Shown: positions 27,212-37,947, counted from the stretch's first letter. The stretch is DNA of 64,000 nt from Marivivens donghaensis (GCF_023541015.1 NZ_JALNPR010000005.1:62001-126000), one strand, 5' to 3'. Translations and numbers: made by a program. Notes: a model not told the origin generated them from the letters alone.

Positions 27212-30200
27212 TTAACCTTGGAGGCTGCGGACGCTGATATCGTCCTCAACGCGGGCCTTCATCGCCTGTGCCGCAGCTTGGCTGCCTGCTGCCGTGGTGA
27301 AGTAGGGCAGCTTGTCATATAGAGCGACCGAGCGGATATCGCGGCTGTCGTTCACAGCCTGCGCACCTTCGGTGGTGTTGAACAAGAGGTCCACTTTACC
27401 GTCTTTCAAGAGGTCGACTATGGTGCGGCCACCCTCGTAAACTTTGTTGACGATTTCGCAGTCGATGCCGTTTTCGCTCAGGAACGAAGCAGTTCCGCGG
27501 GTAGCGAGGATTTTGAAGCCAAGGTCAGAGACGGTTTTCGCCGCTTCGACCATGCCTGCGGTCTTGTCGTTGTCACGAACCGAGATAAACACGGTGCCTT
27601 CGGTTGGCAGGTGGGTGCCTGCACCCATCTGCGCCTTGAGGAACGCACGTGCGAACGAACGGTCCCAACCCATGACCTCACCCGTGGAGCGCATTTCCGG
27701 TCCAAGGATGGTGTCAACGCCGGGGAAGCGAGCGAAGGGCAGAACAGCCTCTTTGACGGAGAACCAAGGCGTTTTCGGATCAGCGAGGGTGAACGGGTCG
27801 CCCTGCGGCTGCATCTGATCAGCGCTGATGGTTTCGTCATAAGGTTCGCGCACTGGGAAGTTCGACAGCGGTTCGCCAGCCATCAGGCGGGCAGCGATAG
27901 ATGCGATCGCGCTGTCGGTTGCTTTTGCAACGAACGGCACGGTGCGGGATGCGCGCGGGTTAACTTCGATCAGGTAAACTTCGCCGTCTTTGACTGCAAA
28001 CTGAACGTTCATCAGGCCTTTGACTTCGAGCGCGAGCGCGAGAGCCTGGGTCTGTTTGCGGATTTCAGCAACGATCTCTGCCGACAGAGTGTGCGGCGGC
28101 AGACAGCATGCGGAGTCACCAGAGTGAACGCCTGCTTCTTCAATGTGTTCCATGATGCCCGCAACGTGGACGTTTTTACCGTCACAAAGTGCGTCGACGT
28201 CAACTTCGGTCGCGCCAGCGAGGTAGCTGTCCAAGAGAACAGGGCTGTCACCCGAAACAACCACAGCTTCGGCGATGTAGCGTTCGAGCTGCGCCTGATC
28301 GCGCACGATTTCCATCGCGCGGCCACCCAGAACGTAGGACGGACGGATCACCAGCGGGAAGCCGATATCAGCAGCGATTGCAAACGCTTGTTCGTCGGTC
28401 GACGCGATGCCGTTGACAGGCTGTTTCAGGCCCAGACGGTTCACGAGGTCTTGGAACCGTTCGCGGTCTTCTGCGAGGTCGATTGCGTCCGGCGAGGTGC
28501 CGAGGATCGGGATACCTGCTTCTTCCAGCGCGTTCGCGAGTTTCAGCGGGGTTTGGCCGCCGAACTGAACGATAACGCCGTGGAGGGTGCCGTTGTCCTG
28601 TTCCACGCGAAGGATTTCCATCACGTGTTCAAAGGTCAGCGGTTCGAAATACAGACGGTCCGAGGTGTCGTAGTCGGTCGACACGGTCTCGGGGTTGCAG
28701 TTGATCATGATGGTCTCGTAACCCTGATCGGTCAGCGAGAAACATGCGTGACAGCAGCAGTAGTCAAATTCGATACCCTGACCGATACGGTTCGGGCCAC
28801 CGCCGAGGATCACGACCTTCTTACGGTCGGTCGGGCGGCTTTCGCATTCCACGTCGCCCATCGCTGGGGCTTCGTAGGTGGAATACATGTAGGGTGTCTG
28901 CGCTTCGAACTCTGCAGCGCAGGTGTCGATGCGTTTGAACACAGCCGTAACGCCAAGGTTCTGACGTGCGCGGCGCACTTGTGCTTCGTCGCGGCCAGTT
29001 AGTTTCGCAAGGCGTGCGTCGGTGAAGCCCATCATTTTGAGCTTACGCAGACCATCTTCGGTCACAGGCAGACCGTTTTTAGCCACGTCCTGTTCGACTT
29101 CGATGATTTCGCGGATACGGTCGAGGAACCACGGATCGAACGAAGTGATCGCGATGATTTCATCGTTGGTAAAGCCGTGGCGCATCGCCTGAGCGATGGT
29201 GCGCAGACGGTCAGGGGTTGCCTTGCCAAGAGCGGCAGAGACAGCGGCCTTGTCCGGTGCGCCCGGAATTTTCACTTCGTCGAAACCAGTCAGGCCAGTT
29301 TCCATCGAAGCGAGGGCTTTCTGGACCGACTCGTGGAAGGTCCGGCCAATCGCCATCGCCTCGCCCACGGATTTCATTGCGGTGGTGAGGTAGGGTTCAG
29401 AGCCCGGGAACTTCTCAAATGCGAAGCGCGGGATTTTGGTGACGACATAGTCAATGGTCGGCTCGAACGATGCCGGCGTGACCTTGGTGATGTCGTTGTC
29501 CAATTCGTCGAGCGTATAACCCACGGCCAGTTTCGCTGCGATTTTAGCAATCGGGAAACCTGTCGCCTTGGAGGCCAGAGCCGACGAACGCGACACGCGC
29601 GGGTTCATTTCGATGACGACCATACGGCCGTCTTTGGGGTTCACAGCCCACTGAACGTTCGAACCGCCTGTCTCAACGCCGATCTCACGCAGAACCGCGA
29701 TCGAAGCAGTGCGCATGATCTGGTATTCTTTGTCGGTCAGGGTCAGGGCAGGGGCCACAGTGATCGAGTCGCCTGTGTGCACGCCCATCGGGTCCACGTT
29801 TTCGATCGAACAGACGATGATGGCGTTATCCGCTTTGTCGCGGACCACTTCCATTTCGTATTCTTTCCAGCCCAAGAGCGATTCATCGACGAGGATCTGA
29901 CCTACTGGCGATGCATCCATGCCCGAGCGGCAGTAGTATTCGTATTCTTCGCGGTTGTAAGCAACACCACCGCCTGTGCCGCCCAAGGTGAACGCAGGAC
30001 GGATAATTGCAGGCAGACCGATGTCTTCCAGTGCTTCCATCGCGATTTTAACACCTGCGTCGATGTCGTGTTTGCCCTTTTCGTTTTTCGGGGCAGTCAC
30101 AATCGTCGCGCGCGGGTTTTCGAGGCCGATACGGTCCATCGCTTCGCGGAACAGTTTACGGTCTTCGGCCATCTCGATCGCTTCTCGGTTCGCGCCGATG

Positions 30201-30544
30201 AGTTGGACGTTGAATTTCTCGAGCACACCCATGTCCGCCAGAGCGAGCGAGGTGTTCAGGCCGGTTTGACCACCCATCGTCGGCAGAAGCGCGTCGGGGC
30301 GTTCTTTCTCGATGATCTTCGCGACGACCTCAGGGGTGATCGGTTCGATGTAGGTGGCATCGGCCAGACCAGGGTCGGTCATGATCGTCGCGGGGTTCGA
30401 GTTCACGAGGATGACGCGGTAGCCTTCTTCGCGAAGTGCTTTACACGCTTGAGCGCCCGAGTAGTCAAACTCGCAAGCTTGGCCAATCACAATTGGCCCC
30501 GCTCCGATGATCATGATCGACTTGATGTCGGTTCTCTTCGGCAT
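27212..30544 (-). CDS. carB: Carbamoyl-phosphate synthase large subunit
   Basis: The 1110-residue protein has duplicated ATP-grasp synthetase halves. It begins [20 protein letters not shown], has [10 protein letters not shown] and the parallel [14 protein letters not shown] in the second half, and ends with an MGS-like allosteric domain (about 960-1110). CarB joins with CarA to make carbamoyl phosphate for arginine and pyrimidines; carA is not in the window. The start at 30544 has GAGGG upstream. It is divergent from pabB. Confidence 0.97.
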   Translation of the reverse strand: MPKRTDIKSIMIIGAGPIVIGQACEFDYSGAQACKALREEGYRVILVNSNPATIMTDPGLADATYIEPITPEVVAKIIEKERPDALLPTMGGQTGLNTSLALADMGVLEKFNVQLIGANREAIEMAEDRKLFREAMDRIGLENPRATIVTAPKNEKGKHDIDAGVKIAMEALEDIGLPAIIRPAFTLGGTGGGVAYNREEYEYYCRSGMDASPVGQILVDESLLGWKEYEMEVVRDKADNAIIVCSIENVDPMGVHTGDSITVAPALTLTDKEYQIMRTASIAVLREIGVETGGSNVQWAVNPKDGRMVVIEMNPRVSRSSALASKATGFPIAKIAAKLAVGYTLDELDNDITKVTPASFEPTIDYVVTKIPRFAFEKFPGSEPYLTTAMKSVGEAMAIGRTFHESVQKALASMETGLTGFDEVKIPGAPDKAAVSAALGKATPDRLRTIAQAMRHGFTNDEIIAITSFDPWFLDRIREIIEVEQDVAKNGLPVTEDGLRKLKMMGFTDARLAKLTGRDEAQVRRARQNLGVTAVFKRIDTCAAEFEAQTPYMYSTYEAPAMGDVECESRPTDRKKVVILGGGPNRIGQGIEFDYCCCHACFSLTDQGYETIMINCNPETVSTDYDTSDRLYFEPLTFEHVMEILRVEQDNGTLHGVIVQFGGQTPLKLANALEEAGIPILGTSPDAIDLAEDRERFQDLVNRLGLKQPVNGIASTDEQAFAIAADIGFPLVIRPSYVLGGRAMEIVRDQAQLERYIAEAVVVSGDSPVLLDSYLAGATEVDVDALCDGKNVHVAGIMEHIEEAGVHSGDSACCLPPHTLSAEIVAEIRKQTQALALALEVKGLMNVQFAVKDGEVYLIEVNPRASRTVPFVAKATDSAIASIAARLMAGEPLSNFPVREPYDETISADQMQPQGDPFTLADPKTPWFSVKEAVLPFARFPGVDTILGPEMRSTGEVMGWDRSFARAFLKAQMGAGTHLPTEGTVFISVRDNDKTAGMVEAAKTVSDLGFKILATRGTASFLSENGIDCEIVNKVYEGGRTIVDLLKDGKVDLLFNTTEGAQAVNDSRDIRSVALYDKLPYFTTAAGSQAAAQAMKARVEDDISVRSLQG

Positions 30545-30726
30545 GGGACCCTCATATGTTATGGCAGCAGACAGCAGAGCGCATAGCGCGCCCAAATTGT
30601 TGGGCGTTATAGACAGAGTCGCCCAAGGTTCAAGGGGTATGATTAGCGAAAACCATGTCGCTTTTGTACTGTCGCTGGCTGAATGGCTGGTTTATCCGTC
30701 CAGCATGCAAAGATTAGGTGCGAAAA

Positions 30727-31833
30727 ATGCGTGTTTTATTTGACCGAGGACCAGATGGGTCAGCGGCTGAATTTGATGTGCCGCATCAAATTATTGAGGC
30801 ATGGGAGCCCGAAGATATCCCCGCCGCGTTCGAGGAGCTGAAGGCCGCTAAGGGCTGGCTGGTTGGCTATTGTTCATATGAACTCGGCTATGCGTTAGAG
30901 CCGCGGCTTTTGCCGTTGATGCCAAAGAACCGTAAACTGCCGCTATTGCGGTTCGGGGTTTATGGCGGGCCAAAGCCCGCGGTGATGCCAGAAGTCGATG
31001 GGACCATCGGCGATTTGGCCCCGCTTTGGGATGCGCCAAAACATGCCGATGCGATTGGGAAGCTGCGCGACTACATCGCGGCGGGCGATATTTATCAGGC
31101 CAATCTGACATTTCCGATCACCACGACGGTCGATGGAACGCCCGAAGGCATCTATGGCGCGCTCGCTGCGCGTCAGGCCGTCGGTCATTCGGCGTTGGTC
31201 GTTCAGGATGGCCCTGCGATTCTCTCGCGTTCGCCCGAACTGTTCTTCCGTATCAAAGACGGGATGATCGAAACCGCGCCGATGAAAGGCACCATGCCGC
31301 GCGGTAAGACCGAAGACGAGGACGCCGCGAATAAGGCGTTCCTGTCGATGGATGAAAAGAACCGCGCCGAAAACCTGATGATCGTGGATTTGCTCCGCAA
31401 TGACATCTCGCGAATCTCTGTCGCGGGGACGGTTAAGGTGCCGAAACTGTTCCACGTCGAAACCTATGCGACCGTTCACCAGATGATCAGCCGTGTTGAG
31501 GCGCGTTTGATGGATGACGTGACCTTCCCCGATATTTTGCAGGCGCTATTCCCTTGCGGGTCCATCACGGGTGCGCCGAAATTGCGGGCGATGGAGATCA
31601 TCGAAGAACTCGAAACCGCTCCGCGCGAGGTCTACTGCGGGTCTATCGGTTGGTTCGCACCAGATGGACGCGCAGAATTCAACGTCGCGATCCGCACGCT
31701 TATGGTAGACGGGGATCAGGCGACATTGAACGTGGGCGGCGGGATCGTTTGGGATTCGACCCCAGCATCGGAATACGAGGAAGCCTTATGGAAAGCGCGC
31801 TTCGCACAGATCGACCCGAAAACCTCCTCCTGA
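30727..31833 (+). CDS. pabB: Aminodeoxychorismate synthase component I
   Basis: The 368-residue chorismate-binding enzyme has the catalytic core with AGDIYQANLT, APMKGTMPRG, ENLMIVDLLRND, and FPCGSITGAPKLRAMEII, ending with GGGIVWDSTPASEYEE. It makes 4-amino-4-deoxychorismate for folate with a glutaminase partner not seen here. The ATG at 30727 has AGGTG about 6 bases upstream. It overlaps the next gene by 46 bp. Confidence 0.9.
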   Translation: MRVLFDRGPDGSAAEFDVPHQIIEAWEPEDIPAAFEELKAAKGWLVGYCSYELGYALEPRLLPLMPKNRKLPLLRFGVYGGPKPAVMPEVDGTIGDLAPLWDAPKHADAIGKLRDYIAAGDIYQANLTFPITTTVDGTPEGIYGALAARQAVGHSALVVQDGPAILSRSPELFFRIKDGMIETAPMKGTMPRGKTEDEDAANKAFLSMDEKNRAENLMIVDLLRNDISRISVAGTVKVPKLFHVETYATVHQMISRVEARLMDDVTFPDILQALFPCGSITGAPKLRAMEIIEELETAPREVYCGSIGWFAPDGRAEFNVAIRTLMVDGDQATLNVGGGIVWDSTPASEYEEALWKARFAQIDPKTSS

Positions 31834-32429
31834 TCGAAACGATGGGGCGCGGGGCGGAGGGTATCCGCTACCTTGATCTCCACCTTGCGCGGTTGAAACG
31901 CGGTGCCGAGGCGCTGGGCTATCCCTTTGATGAAACTCAGGTTCGTGCTGCGTTGGCTGACGCAACCGAAGGGCATGAACGTATTCGTCTGACGCTGAAC
32001 GAGGCTGGCAATGCTGTGGTCGAAACGGGCCACCTGCCGCCCAACCCGCCGCATTGGACTGTTGCGGTTCATAGCACCCGCCTAAATGCCGACGACCCGT
32101 GGCTAAAGGTAAAGACCACCAACCGCGCGCTCTACAATCAGGCCCGCGCTGACTTGCCGAGTGGCGTTGATGAATGGCTGTTCTTCAATGAACAGGGTGA
32201 GGTCTGTGAGGGCACGATCACAAATATCTTCGTCGTGACTGAGGACGGACGACGGGTCACGCCGCCTCTGACCTCTGGTCTTTTGCCCGGCATCTTGCGG
32301 CAGTCACTGATCCAGAACGGGTGGGAGGAACAGGTTCTGACCCTCTCTGACCTGTCAAAAGCCCGCGAAATCCACATGGGGAACGCTTTAAGAGGCCTTA
32401 TCCGCGTCCAACTCGCGCCCTTTGCTTGA
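31788..32429 (+). CDS. pabC: Class IV aminotransferase, aminodeoxychorismate lyase-like
   Basis: The 213-residue PLP protein reads ENLLLIETMGRGAEGIRYL, KVKTTNRALYNQARAD with the catalytic Lys, EVCEGTITNIFV and PLTSGLLPGILRQSLI, the fold-type IV pattern shared by PabC and Ilv aminotransferases. At 213 residues it is slightly short. Translation coupling with pabB (46-bp overlap, GAGG 7 bases upstream) supports 4-aminobenzoate synthesis. The frame runs further upstream inside pabB but lacks family sequence. Confidence 0.82.
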   Translation: MESALRTDRPENLLLIETMGRGAEGIRYLDLHLARLKRGAEALGYPFDETQVRAALADATEGHERIRLTLNEAGNAVVETGHLPPNPPHWTVAVHSTRLNADDPWLKVKTTNRALYNQARADLPSGVDEWLFFNEQGEVCEGTITNIFVVTEDGRRVTPPLTSGLLPGILRQSLIQNGWEEQVLTLSDLSKAREIHMGNALRGLIRVQLAPFA

Positions 32430-32490
32430 CATCGGGCGGTGAACCCTGTGTATCGGCGCGGAACCCCGCAAACCCAAGGGACATGACATT

Positions 32491-34269
32491 ATGCACGCCT
32501 ATCGCACTCATACCTGCGCCGCACTGACGAAAGACAACGTTGGTGAGACCGTCCGCCTGTCGGGCTGGGTCCACCGTGTGCGCGACCACGGCGGTATCCT
32601 CTTTATCGACCTGCGTGACACCTACGGCGTGACGCAGGTTCTCTGCGACCCCGACTCGGCTGCGTTCTCTGCTGTCGAAAAGGTTCGTTCGGAATGGTGT
32701 ATCCGCATCGATGGCGAGGTGAAGGCCCGCGATCCAGAGCTGGTGAACCCGAAACTGCCAACCGGCGAAATCGAAGTCTTTGTTCGCGACATCGAAGTGC
32801 TGGGCGCAGCCGCTGAACTTCCGCTAATGGTGTTTGGCGATCAGGAATACCCCGAAGAAACCCGTCTGAAATACCGCTACCTGGATCTGCGCCGTGAAGC
32901 GATGCAGACCAACATGAAGCTGCGTTCGGATGTTGTCGCTTCTATGCGTCGTCGCATGTGGGACAAAGGTTTCCGCGAATTCCAGACCCCGATCATCACG
33001 GCGTCCTCGCCTGAAGGCGCACGCGACTTCCTCGTGCCGTCGCGTCTGCACCCGGGCAAATTCTACGCACTTCCGCAGGCACCGCAGCAGTTCAAACAGC
33101 TGATCATGGTGTCGGGCTACGACAAATATTTCCAGATCGCACCGTGCTTCCGTGACGAAGACCCGCGCGCTGACCGTTCGCCGACCGACTTCTACCAGCT
33201 CGACATGGAAATGTCGTTCGTCACCCAGCAAGACGTGTTCGACACCGTTGAGCCTGTGATCGCTGGCATCTTTGAAGAGTTCGGCGGCGGGAAAAAGGTC
33301 GACCGCGACTGGACCCAGATTTCTTACAAAGACGCGGCGCTGTGGTATGGTTCGGACAAACCCGACCTTCGCAACCCGATCAAAATGCAGGACTGCTCGG
33401 AACACTTCCGCGGGTCTGGCTTTGCGATCTTTGCGAAACTGCTCGAGCAAGACGGCACCGAAGTACGCGCAATTCCAGCGCCGACAGGTGGCAGCCGTAA
33501 ATTCTGTGACCGCATGAACGCTTTCGCTCAGAAAGAGGGGCTGCCGGGCATGGGCTACATCTTCTGGCGCGAAACTGACGGTGAAATGGAAGCGGCTGGC
33601 CCGCTTGCTAAAAACATCGGACCAGAGCGCACCGAAGCGATCCGCCAGCAGCTTGGCCTCGGTATCGGTGACGCGGCGTTCTTCCTTGGAGGTAAGCCGA
33701 AAGCCTTTGAATCGGTTGCTGGCAAAGCTCGTAACGTCATCGGCGAAGAACTGGGTCTGACCGACAAGAACCGTTTCGCCTTTGCTTGGATCGTGGACTT
33801 CCCGATCTACGAAAAAGACGACGAGACTGGCAAAATCGACTTCGAACACAACCCGTTCTCGATGCCGCAGGGTGGTATGGACGCGCTGTTGGGCGATCCG
33901 CTGGCCGTTCGTGGTTTCCAGTATGACCTTGCTTGTAACGGCTACGAACTGGTGTCGGGCGCGATCCGTAACCACAAGCCTGAGATCATGTTCAAAGCCT
34001 TCGAAATCGCTGGCTATGGCAAAGAAGAAGTCGAAAAGCGGTTCGGCGGCATGGTTAACGCGTTCCAATACGGCGCCCCGCCGCACGGTGGTTGCGCAGC
34101 AGGTATCGACCGTATCGTGATGCTCTTGGCTGAAGAAGCGAACATCCGCGAAGTCATCATGTTCCCGATGAACCAGCGCGCAGAAGACCTGATGATGAAC
34201 GCGCCGAGCGATCCGACCAACGAACAGCTCCGCGAACTGAATCTGCGCGTTGTTCCGCAGGAAAAGTAA
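32491..34269 (+). CDS. aspS: Aspartate-tRNA ligase
   Basis: The 592-residue class II synthetase has an N-terminal OB fold ([20 protein letters not shown]), the core with [19 protein letters not shown], a bacterial GAD insertion domain, and motif 3 in [13 protein letters not shown]. Charges tRNA-Asp; non-discriminating charging of tRNA-Asn cannot be judged by eye. GGGAC lies upstream of ATG 32491. A terminator follows the stop. Confidence 0.96.
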   Translation: MHAYRTHTCAALTKDNVGETVRLSGWVHRVRDHGGILFIDLRDTYGVTQVLCDPDSAAFSAVEKVRSEWCIRIDGEVKARDPELVNPKLPTGEIEVFVRDIEVLGAAAELPLMVFGDQEYPEETRLKYRYLDLRREAMQTNMKLRSDVVASMRRRMWDKGFREFQTPIITASSPEGARDFLVPSRLHPGKFYALPQAPQQFKQLIMVSGYDKYFQIAPCFRDEDPRADRSPTDFYQLDMEMSFVTQQDVFDTVEPVIAGIFEEFGGGKKVDRDWTQISYKDAALWYGSDKPDLRNPIKMQDCSEHFRGSGFAIFAKLLEQDGTEVRAIPAPTGGSRKFCDRMNAFAQKEGLPGMGYIFWRETDGEMEAAGPLAKNIGPERTEAIRQQLGLGIGDAAFFLGGKPKAFESVAGKARNVIGEELGLTDKNRFAFAWIVDFPIYEKDDETGKIDFEHNPFSMPQGGMDALLGDPLAVRGFQYDLACNGYELVSGAIRNHKPEIMFKAFEIAGYGKEEVEKRFGGMVNAFQYGAPPHGGCAAGIDRIVMLLAEEANIREVIMFPMNQRAEDLMMNAPSDPTNEQLRELNLRVVPQEK

Positions 34270-34291
34270 GGCAAACGTCAGATAAACAAAG

Positions 34292-34323
34292 AGGCCGGCA
34301 GGGAAACCTGACCGGCCTTTTTA
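34292..34323 (+). terminator. Rho-independent terminator after aspS
   Basis: AGGCCGG (34292-34298) and CCGGCCT (34312-34318) pair around a loop containing CAGGGAAACCTGA, followed by TTTT. Confidence 0.82.
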
Positions 34324-34339
34324 CGTGGAGGATTAAGTC

Positions 34340-34516
34340 TTAAACGCCAGTCGCAGTGTAGAGAGGGAGGCTATCCGCCGCAAATTTTCCAGTCGATGTA
34401 TCGATCACGGCAACCACAGCAACGGCCAGCATAATGAGGCCAGCAGTCAATACGACCCAATCTACAAGGTCGCTGCCTTTGTCCTCTGACCAAATATGGT
34501 CGATAATTTTTACCAT
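34340..34516 (-). CDS. Flp-like small pilin-type protein
   Basis: A 58-residue protein starts MVKIIDHIWSEDKGSDLVDW, followed by one membrane helix (about 19-38: VVLTAGLIMLAVAVVAVI) and a short polar tail. GSDLVDW resembles the class III prepilin peptidase site G-xxxxE-Y with Asp for Glu at +5 and Trp for Tyr at +6, as in other small Rhodobacterales Flp-like proteins. AGGAG is about 7 bases before the ATG. No tad or pil genes are nearby. The pilin assignment is inferred from pattern and size. Confidence 0.65.
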   Translation of the reverse strand: MVKIIDHIWSEDKGSDLVDWVVLTAGLIMLAVAVVAVIDTSTGKFAADSLPLYTATGV

Positions 34517-34676
34517 GATCTCACTCCTAACTCTCTTAACGGCGGGGGCCGCGTTGAGGTTAGGTTTGACATCTGACTAGGGCTGCTTGGCGGACGGTTT
34601 GTGCCTTTTTTGAGGAAACTAGGCACCCGATTGTGGCATTGATCGGACCGTCGCAACAATCCGAAGTGTTTATTGG

Positions 34677-35405
34677 TTACTGTAGCCTCGGTCCTGACGG
34701 TGCCGATAGACGATCCTGCACCAGCGCCATCACCCGCGACAACGACGGGAGAATCGGTTGTCCATCATGGCGGCATCGGTCCAGCGCCGCGACCGCGTGG
34801 GTGAGGGTGTGATCATCGGCACTGCGGGCGATGCCCGATAGAAACTGCGTCACATAGTCGAGCGACCTACCGTCATGGCAGTGCGACAGAACCTCCGCTG
34901 CTTGGGCGAGGTCATCCTCATAGGCCACTAGATCGGGGACGACATTGTCATTCGTCACAACCCGCAATCCGTGTAGTTGCCGATCCGTCGGGAGGTGATT
35001 GAGGATAAGGGACTGAAACGCGGCCAGAGACCCCACTGGTTTGGGCAGAAATCCATCAGCCCCCGCCACGACCGAGCGCATTTCGCCGTCTGGATCCCCG
35101 CTTGTCCCGAGAATCACATCAACGCGGGGGTGGGCGCGGGACAGGTCCGTGATCAATCCTTCGCCGTAGCCATCAGGCAGGCCAAGGTCGATAATCACGA
35201 CGGCAGGACGATAGACGCGTAGATGCATTCGCGCGCTCGCCAGCGTATCCGCCCGCCGCAATCGTGCGCCCGACCTCTGGGTCATGAGGCGCATCGCCTC
35301 TGACGCGAAACGGCTGTCTTCGACCAAGAGCAGCGTCAGCCCAGCCAAGGGGCGGCTGGCGGTGGGGGGGAGGGTCATCATAAAATCGGTTTGGCTGTCC
35401 ATCAT
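34677..35405 (-). CDS. Response regulator receiver protein without a DNA-binding domain
   Basis: The 242-residue protein has a CheY-like receiver at about 22-140 with acidic Glu29/Asp30, phosphoacceptor Asp73 (VVIIDLGLPDG), Thr101 and Lys122 (FLPKPVG). The C-terminal 100 residues form a helical domain (HCHDGRSLDYVTQFLSGIA) with no recognised output motif. No histidine kinase is nearby. The ATG at 35405 follows AGGG by 4 bases; the next ATG (35402) is 7 bases away and equally possible. Divergent from mce. Confidence 0.78.
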   Translation of the reverse strand: MMDSQTDFMMTLPPTASRPLAGLTLLLVEDSRFASEAMRLMTQRSGARLRRADTLASARMHLRVYRPAVVIIDLGLPDGYGEGLITDLSRAHPRVDVILGTSGDPDGEMRSVVAGADGFLPKPVGSLAAFQSLILNHLPTDRQLHGLRVVTNDNVVPDLVAYEDDLAQAAEVLSHCHDGRSLDYVTQFLSGIARSADDHTLTHAVAALDRCRHDGQPILPSLSRVMALVQDRLSAPSGPRLQ

Positions 35406-35544
35406 CAGGCCCTTTGGTCGGGGTTGGGTGAGGTCAGAAAACACCAGCATGGTTGATGAAAGATTAATCCGCGACGAAACGACAGCTTTGCCTTGGGGGG
35501 CGGAACCCGCGATAAGGTGATCAACGCTATGAGGGAGAGATCGC

Positions 35545-35949
35545 ATGATCGGACGTTTGAACCATGTTGCCATTGCAGTGCCGGACTTAGAGGCCGCATC
35601 GGCGCAATACCGTGATACTTTGGGTGCCAAAGTGAACCCGCCGCAGGACGAACCTGATCACGGCGTGACTGTCGTATTCATCGAACTGCCGAACACAAAG
35701 ATCGAACTCCTGTATCCGTTGGGCGAAAACTCTCCGATTGCGGGCTTTTTGGAAAAGAACCCAGCGGGCGGCATTCACCACATCTGCTACGAGGTCGACG
35801 ATATCCTCGCGGCGCGTGACAAGCTCAAAGAGCAAGGCGCACGGGTTCTAGGCACAGGCGAGCCGAAAATCGGGGCGCATGGGAAACCCGTTCTGTTCCT
35901 GCACCCCAAAGATTTCAACGGCTGCTTGGTCGAGCTTGAGCAGGTCTAA
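35545..35949 (+). CDS. mce: Methylmalonyl-CoA epimerase
   Basis: The 134-residue VOC-fold protein reads IGRLNHVAIAVPDLEAA, then IELLYPLGENSPIAGFL, GGIHHICYEVDD and a final strand with KDFNGCLVELEQ. The metal ligands His, Glu, His and Glu are in the expected strands. It interconverts (S)- and (R)-methylmalonyl-CoA in propionyl-CoA breakdown. GGGAGAG precedes the ATG. A DUF1467 gene follows, as in relatives. Confidence 0.92.
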   Translation: MIGRLNHVAIAVPDLEAASAQYRDTLGAKVNPPQDEPDHGVTVVFIELPNTKIELLYPLGENSPIAGFLEKNPAGGIHHICYEVDDILAARDKLKEQGARVLGTGEPKIGAHGKPVLFLHPKDFNGCLVELEQV

Positions 35950-35992
35950 GGCTTGCCCCTGACCTGAAGCAGAGTATGTAAGCATCAAACAA

Positions 35993-36014
35993 AAGGGGCG
36001 GTCCGTCGCCCCTT
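35993..36014 (+). terminator. Hairpin after mce
   Basis: AAGGGGCG (35993-36000) and CGCCCCTT (36007-36014) form an 8-bp stem with loop GTCCGT. Only a weak T run (ACTTTAA) follows, so it may be a partial terminator or an intercistronic RNA stabiliser before the DUF1467 gene. Confidence 0.5.
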
Positions 36015-36033
36015 ACTTTAACAGGAGAGTCCG

Positions 36034-36327
36034 ATGGCTCCGACGTCCGCATTTGTCCTCTTTGCCGTGATCTGGTTCATGGTGTTCTTTATCGTCCTGC
36101 CGCTGCGGCTCGAAACGCAGGGTGAGGCGGGCGAGGTGGTCAAAGGGACCCATGCGTCCTCCCCTGCGAACTTTAGCTTTAAGCGCAAGGCGTGGATCAC
36201 CACGATGGTGGCTGTTCCGCTTTGGGGTGTGATCGCTGGTGTGATCCTGTCGGGCCTGATTTCGGTGCGCGACATAGATTGGTTCCACCGCATGAGCACA
36301 CCCGAAGTGAGCCGTCCCGCTGAATAA
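36034..36327 (+). CDS. DUF1467 family membrane protein
   Basis: This 97-residue protein has two membrane helices (about 5-25 and 53-75) and the family segment VLPLRLETQGEAGEVVKGTH. AGGAG is 6 bases before the ATG. It commonly follows mce in alphaproteobacteria; function unknown. Its stop directly abuts the stop of the convergent EI24 gene. Confidence 0.82.
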   Translation: MAPTSAFVLFAVIWFMVFFIVLPLRLETQGEAGEVVKGTHASSPANFSFKRKAWITTMVAVPLWGVIAGVILSGLISVRDIDWFHRMSTPEVSRPAE

Positions 36328-37017
36328 TCAGCGAGACGCGAGCCGGTGATAGAGGTGGGTGAACGTTGCCGCGCCAAGCACTGGAATGAACAGGTTCACG
36401 AGCGGAAATGAGAGCGGCACGGCCATCAGGCAGCCCGCGACCCAGATTTGTCCCGAATAGTGCCGACGCATGGCTTTGGCGCCTTCGCGACCCTCACGGC
36501 GCTGGGCAGCGAGGGTGAAATATTCTCGACCCAATAGGTAGCCGTTCAGCATGTAGAAAATCGGCAGCGCGAAAATCGGCAGGAGCGTCGAAAGAACAAA
36601 CGCCAGAATGTTGCCGACCAACAGCACGCCGAGGAAGTTGATCGTGTCACGCAGGCCGTCCCAGAATCCCACATGAGGGACAGGTGGCAGGTGAGGGTAA
36701 TGGCGGTCCTCAACCGCTTGGGCGACGTCATCCAAAAAGAGCGACGTCATCGCAGAGGCGACAGGCACCATCAGGAACATGGAGGCCACGATCATCAGGA
36801 TCAGCGATCCCCACGACAGCAGATCGCCCAGCCACGTGACTTGACCCACCCCAGGGAGCGTTAGGGCAGAGGGGTCTGCCCAGTCGATCAGCATCAGAAA
36901 GCCCGCGTAGATCGCGACGAGCAGGGCAATGGTCAGCCCGATGCCGAGCATCACAACCCGCTGAAAGCGGCTATCACCCAGTTGAGCGACGGCCTTAAAG
37001 AAATCGCCGAGGATCAT
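36328..37017 (-). CDS. EI24 domain (CysZ-like) membrane protein
   Basis: The 229-residue protein has about five hydrophobic segments and the EI24 features: DFFKAVAQLGDSRFQRV near the N-terminus and LNGYLLGREYFTLAAQRR in the core. CysZ proteins of this family transport sulfate, but most alphaproteobacterial members are uncharacterised. The ATG at 37017 overlaps the nitroreductase stop (ATGA), indicating coupling; a GTG six bases upstream is possible. Confidence 0.82.
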   Translation of the reverse strand: MILGDFFKAVAQLGDSRFQRVVMLGIGLTIALLVAIYAGFLMLIDWADPSALTLPGVGQVTWLGDLLSWGSLILMIVASMFLMVPVASAMTSLFLDDVAQAVEDRHYPHLPPVPHVGFWDGLRDTINFLGVLLVGNILAFVLSTLLPIFALPIFYMLNGYLLGREYFTLAAQRREGREGAKAMRRHYSGQIWVAGCLMAVPLSFPLVNLFIPVLGAATFTHLYHRLASR

Positions 37018-37607
37018 TTCCACGTCACAATCTGGCTGAGGTCAGGGCGGGGGCGTTCTGGGGGCACCATGCCTTCGGTGCCGATATGGATGATGCCAGC
37101 GACCTTTTCGTCTGCGGTGACGCCCAACTGTTCGGCGGTGAACTGTGGATCATGGCTATGCCAGCCAGACACCCACGAGGCAGCCCAACCCGTAGCGAGC
37201 GCCGCATTCACGAGGCTGAGGCAAACAGCGCCCGCTGAATACTGCTGTTCAATGGCAGGCACCTTTGCCGCGTCTTTGGGGCTGTAGACGACCACGACGG
37301 CACAGGGGGACTGTGCGTAGACGGTTGCGGGTTTGTCGATGTTGCCTTGTTCGATGCCCAGCCGCTCTCCCGCCGCTTGCAGCGCATCTGCGTAGGTTTC
37401 GAGGGCCTCTTTGCTCAACACGATAAACCGCCATGGTACCAATGCGCCGTGGTCTGGTGTGCGGGCTGCGGCGGTCAGGATGGTTTCCAATGCGGCACGA
37501 TCTGGCCCCGGCCCTTTGATCGTTTTTGCGGGACGCGACCGGCGGGTCAAAAGGAAATTTACGGCGGCGTCATTGCGTGTGAGGGGCGGAATCGTCGTGT
37601 CGGTCAT
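37014..37607 (-). CDS. Nitroreductase family protein
   Basis: The 197-residue FMN enzyme has the N-terminal FMN-phosphate site in LLTRRSRPAKTIKGPGPDR, the middle PDHGALVPWRFIVLS, and GWAASWVSGW. These resemble the YdjA group of small nitroreductases. Physiological substrate unknown. ATG 37607 has GGAG 6 bases upstream; frame extends upstream but lacks homology. Confidence 0.85.
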   Translation of the reverse strand: MTDTTIPPLTRNDAAVNFLLTRRSRPAKTIKGPGPDRAALETILTAAARTPDHGALVPWRFIVLSKEALETYADALQAAGERLGIEQGNIDKPATVYAQSPCAVVVVYSPKDAAKVPAIEQQYSAGAVCLSLVNAALATGWAASWVSGWHSHDPQFTAEQLGVTADEKVAGIIHIGTEGMVPPERPRPDLSQIVTWK

Positions 37608-37698
37608 CAAAATCTCCTGCTTCATTAGGGATATCGGCATTAACGGGATCGAATTCAATCAGTAGAATTATACGCAGCGGCAGATTAAACCCGTCGCT

Positions 37699-37947
37699 AT
37701 GACTGATCTTTCCCATCTTGCCGTTGAGGGCGCTGAAATCGCTGTGCGGGTAACACCCAAGGCCAGCCGTGACCGTATCCTCGTCGAAGATGACACGATC
37801 CGTGTCTACGTAACCACGTTGCCTGAGGACGGCAAAGCGAACAAAGCGGTGGTCAAACTGCTGTCCAAAGCGCTGGGCGTGCCCAAAACGCGGCTCGATC
37901 TGATCCGTGGGGCAACATCGCGGGATAAGGTGTTTCGGATCGTCTAG
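37699..37947 (+). CDS. DUF167 (YggU) family protein
   Basis: The 82-residue protein matches the DUF167 pattern: RVTPKASRDRI, VYVTTLPEDGKANKAVVKLLSKALGVPKT and the final IRGATSRDKVFRI. Members are small conserved proteins of unknown role. It shares the 4-bp double stop CTAG with the convergent hypothetical gene. Confidence 0.87.
   Translation: MTDLSHLAVEGAEIAVRVTPKASRDRILVEDDTIRVYVTTLPEDGKANKAVVKLLSKALGVPKTRLDLIRGATSRDKVFRIV

Noticed and set aside
27611-30586. Two plus-strand open frames opposite carB
   Set aside because: carB is complete on the other strand with all ATP-grasp motifs; the antisense products match nothing.
30641-30743. Short plus-strand frame [13 protein letters not shown]... 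overlapping the pabB start
   Set aside because: No ribosome binding site, no conserved pattern and it overlaps the better supported pabB start.
32824-34086. Minus-strand open frame inside aspS
   Set aside because: Antisense shadow of aspS caused by G+C-rich codon bias.
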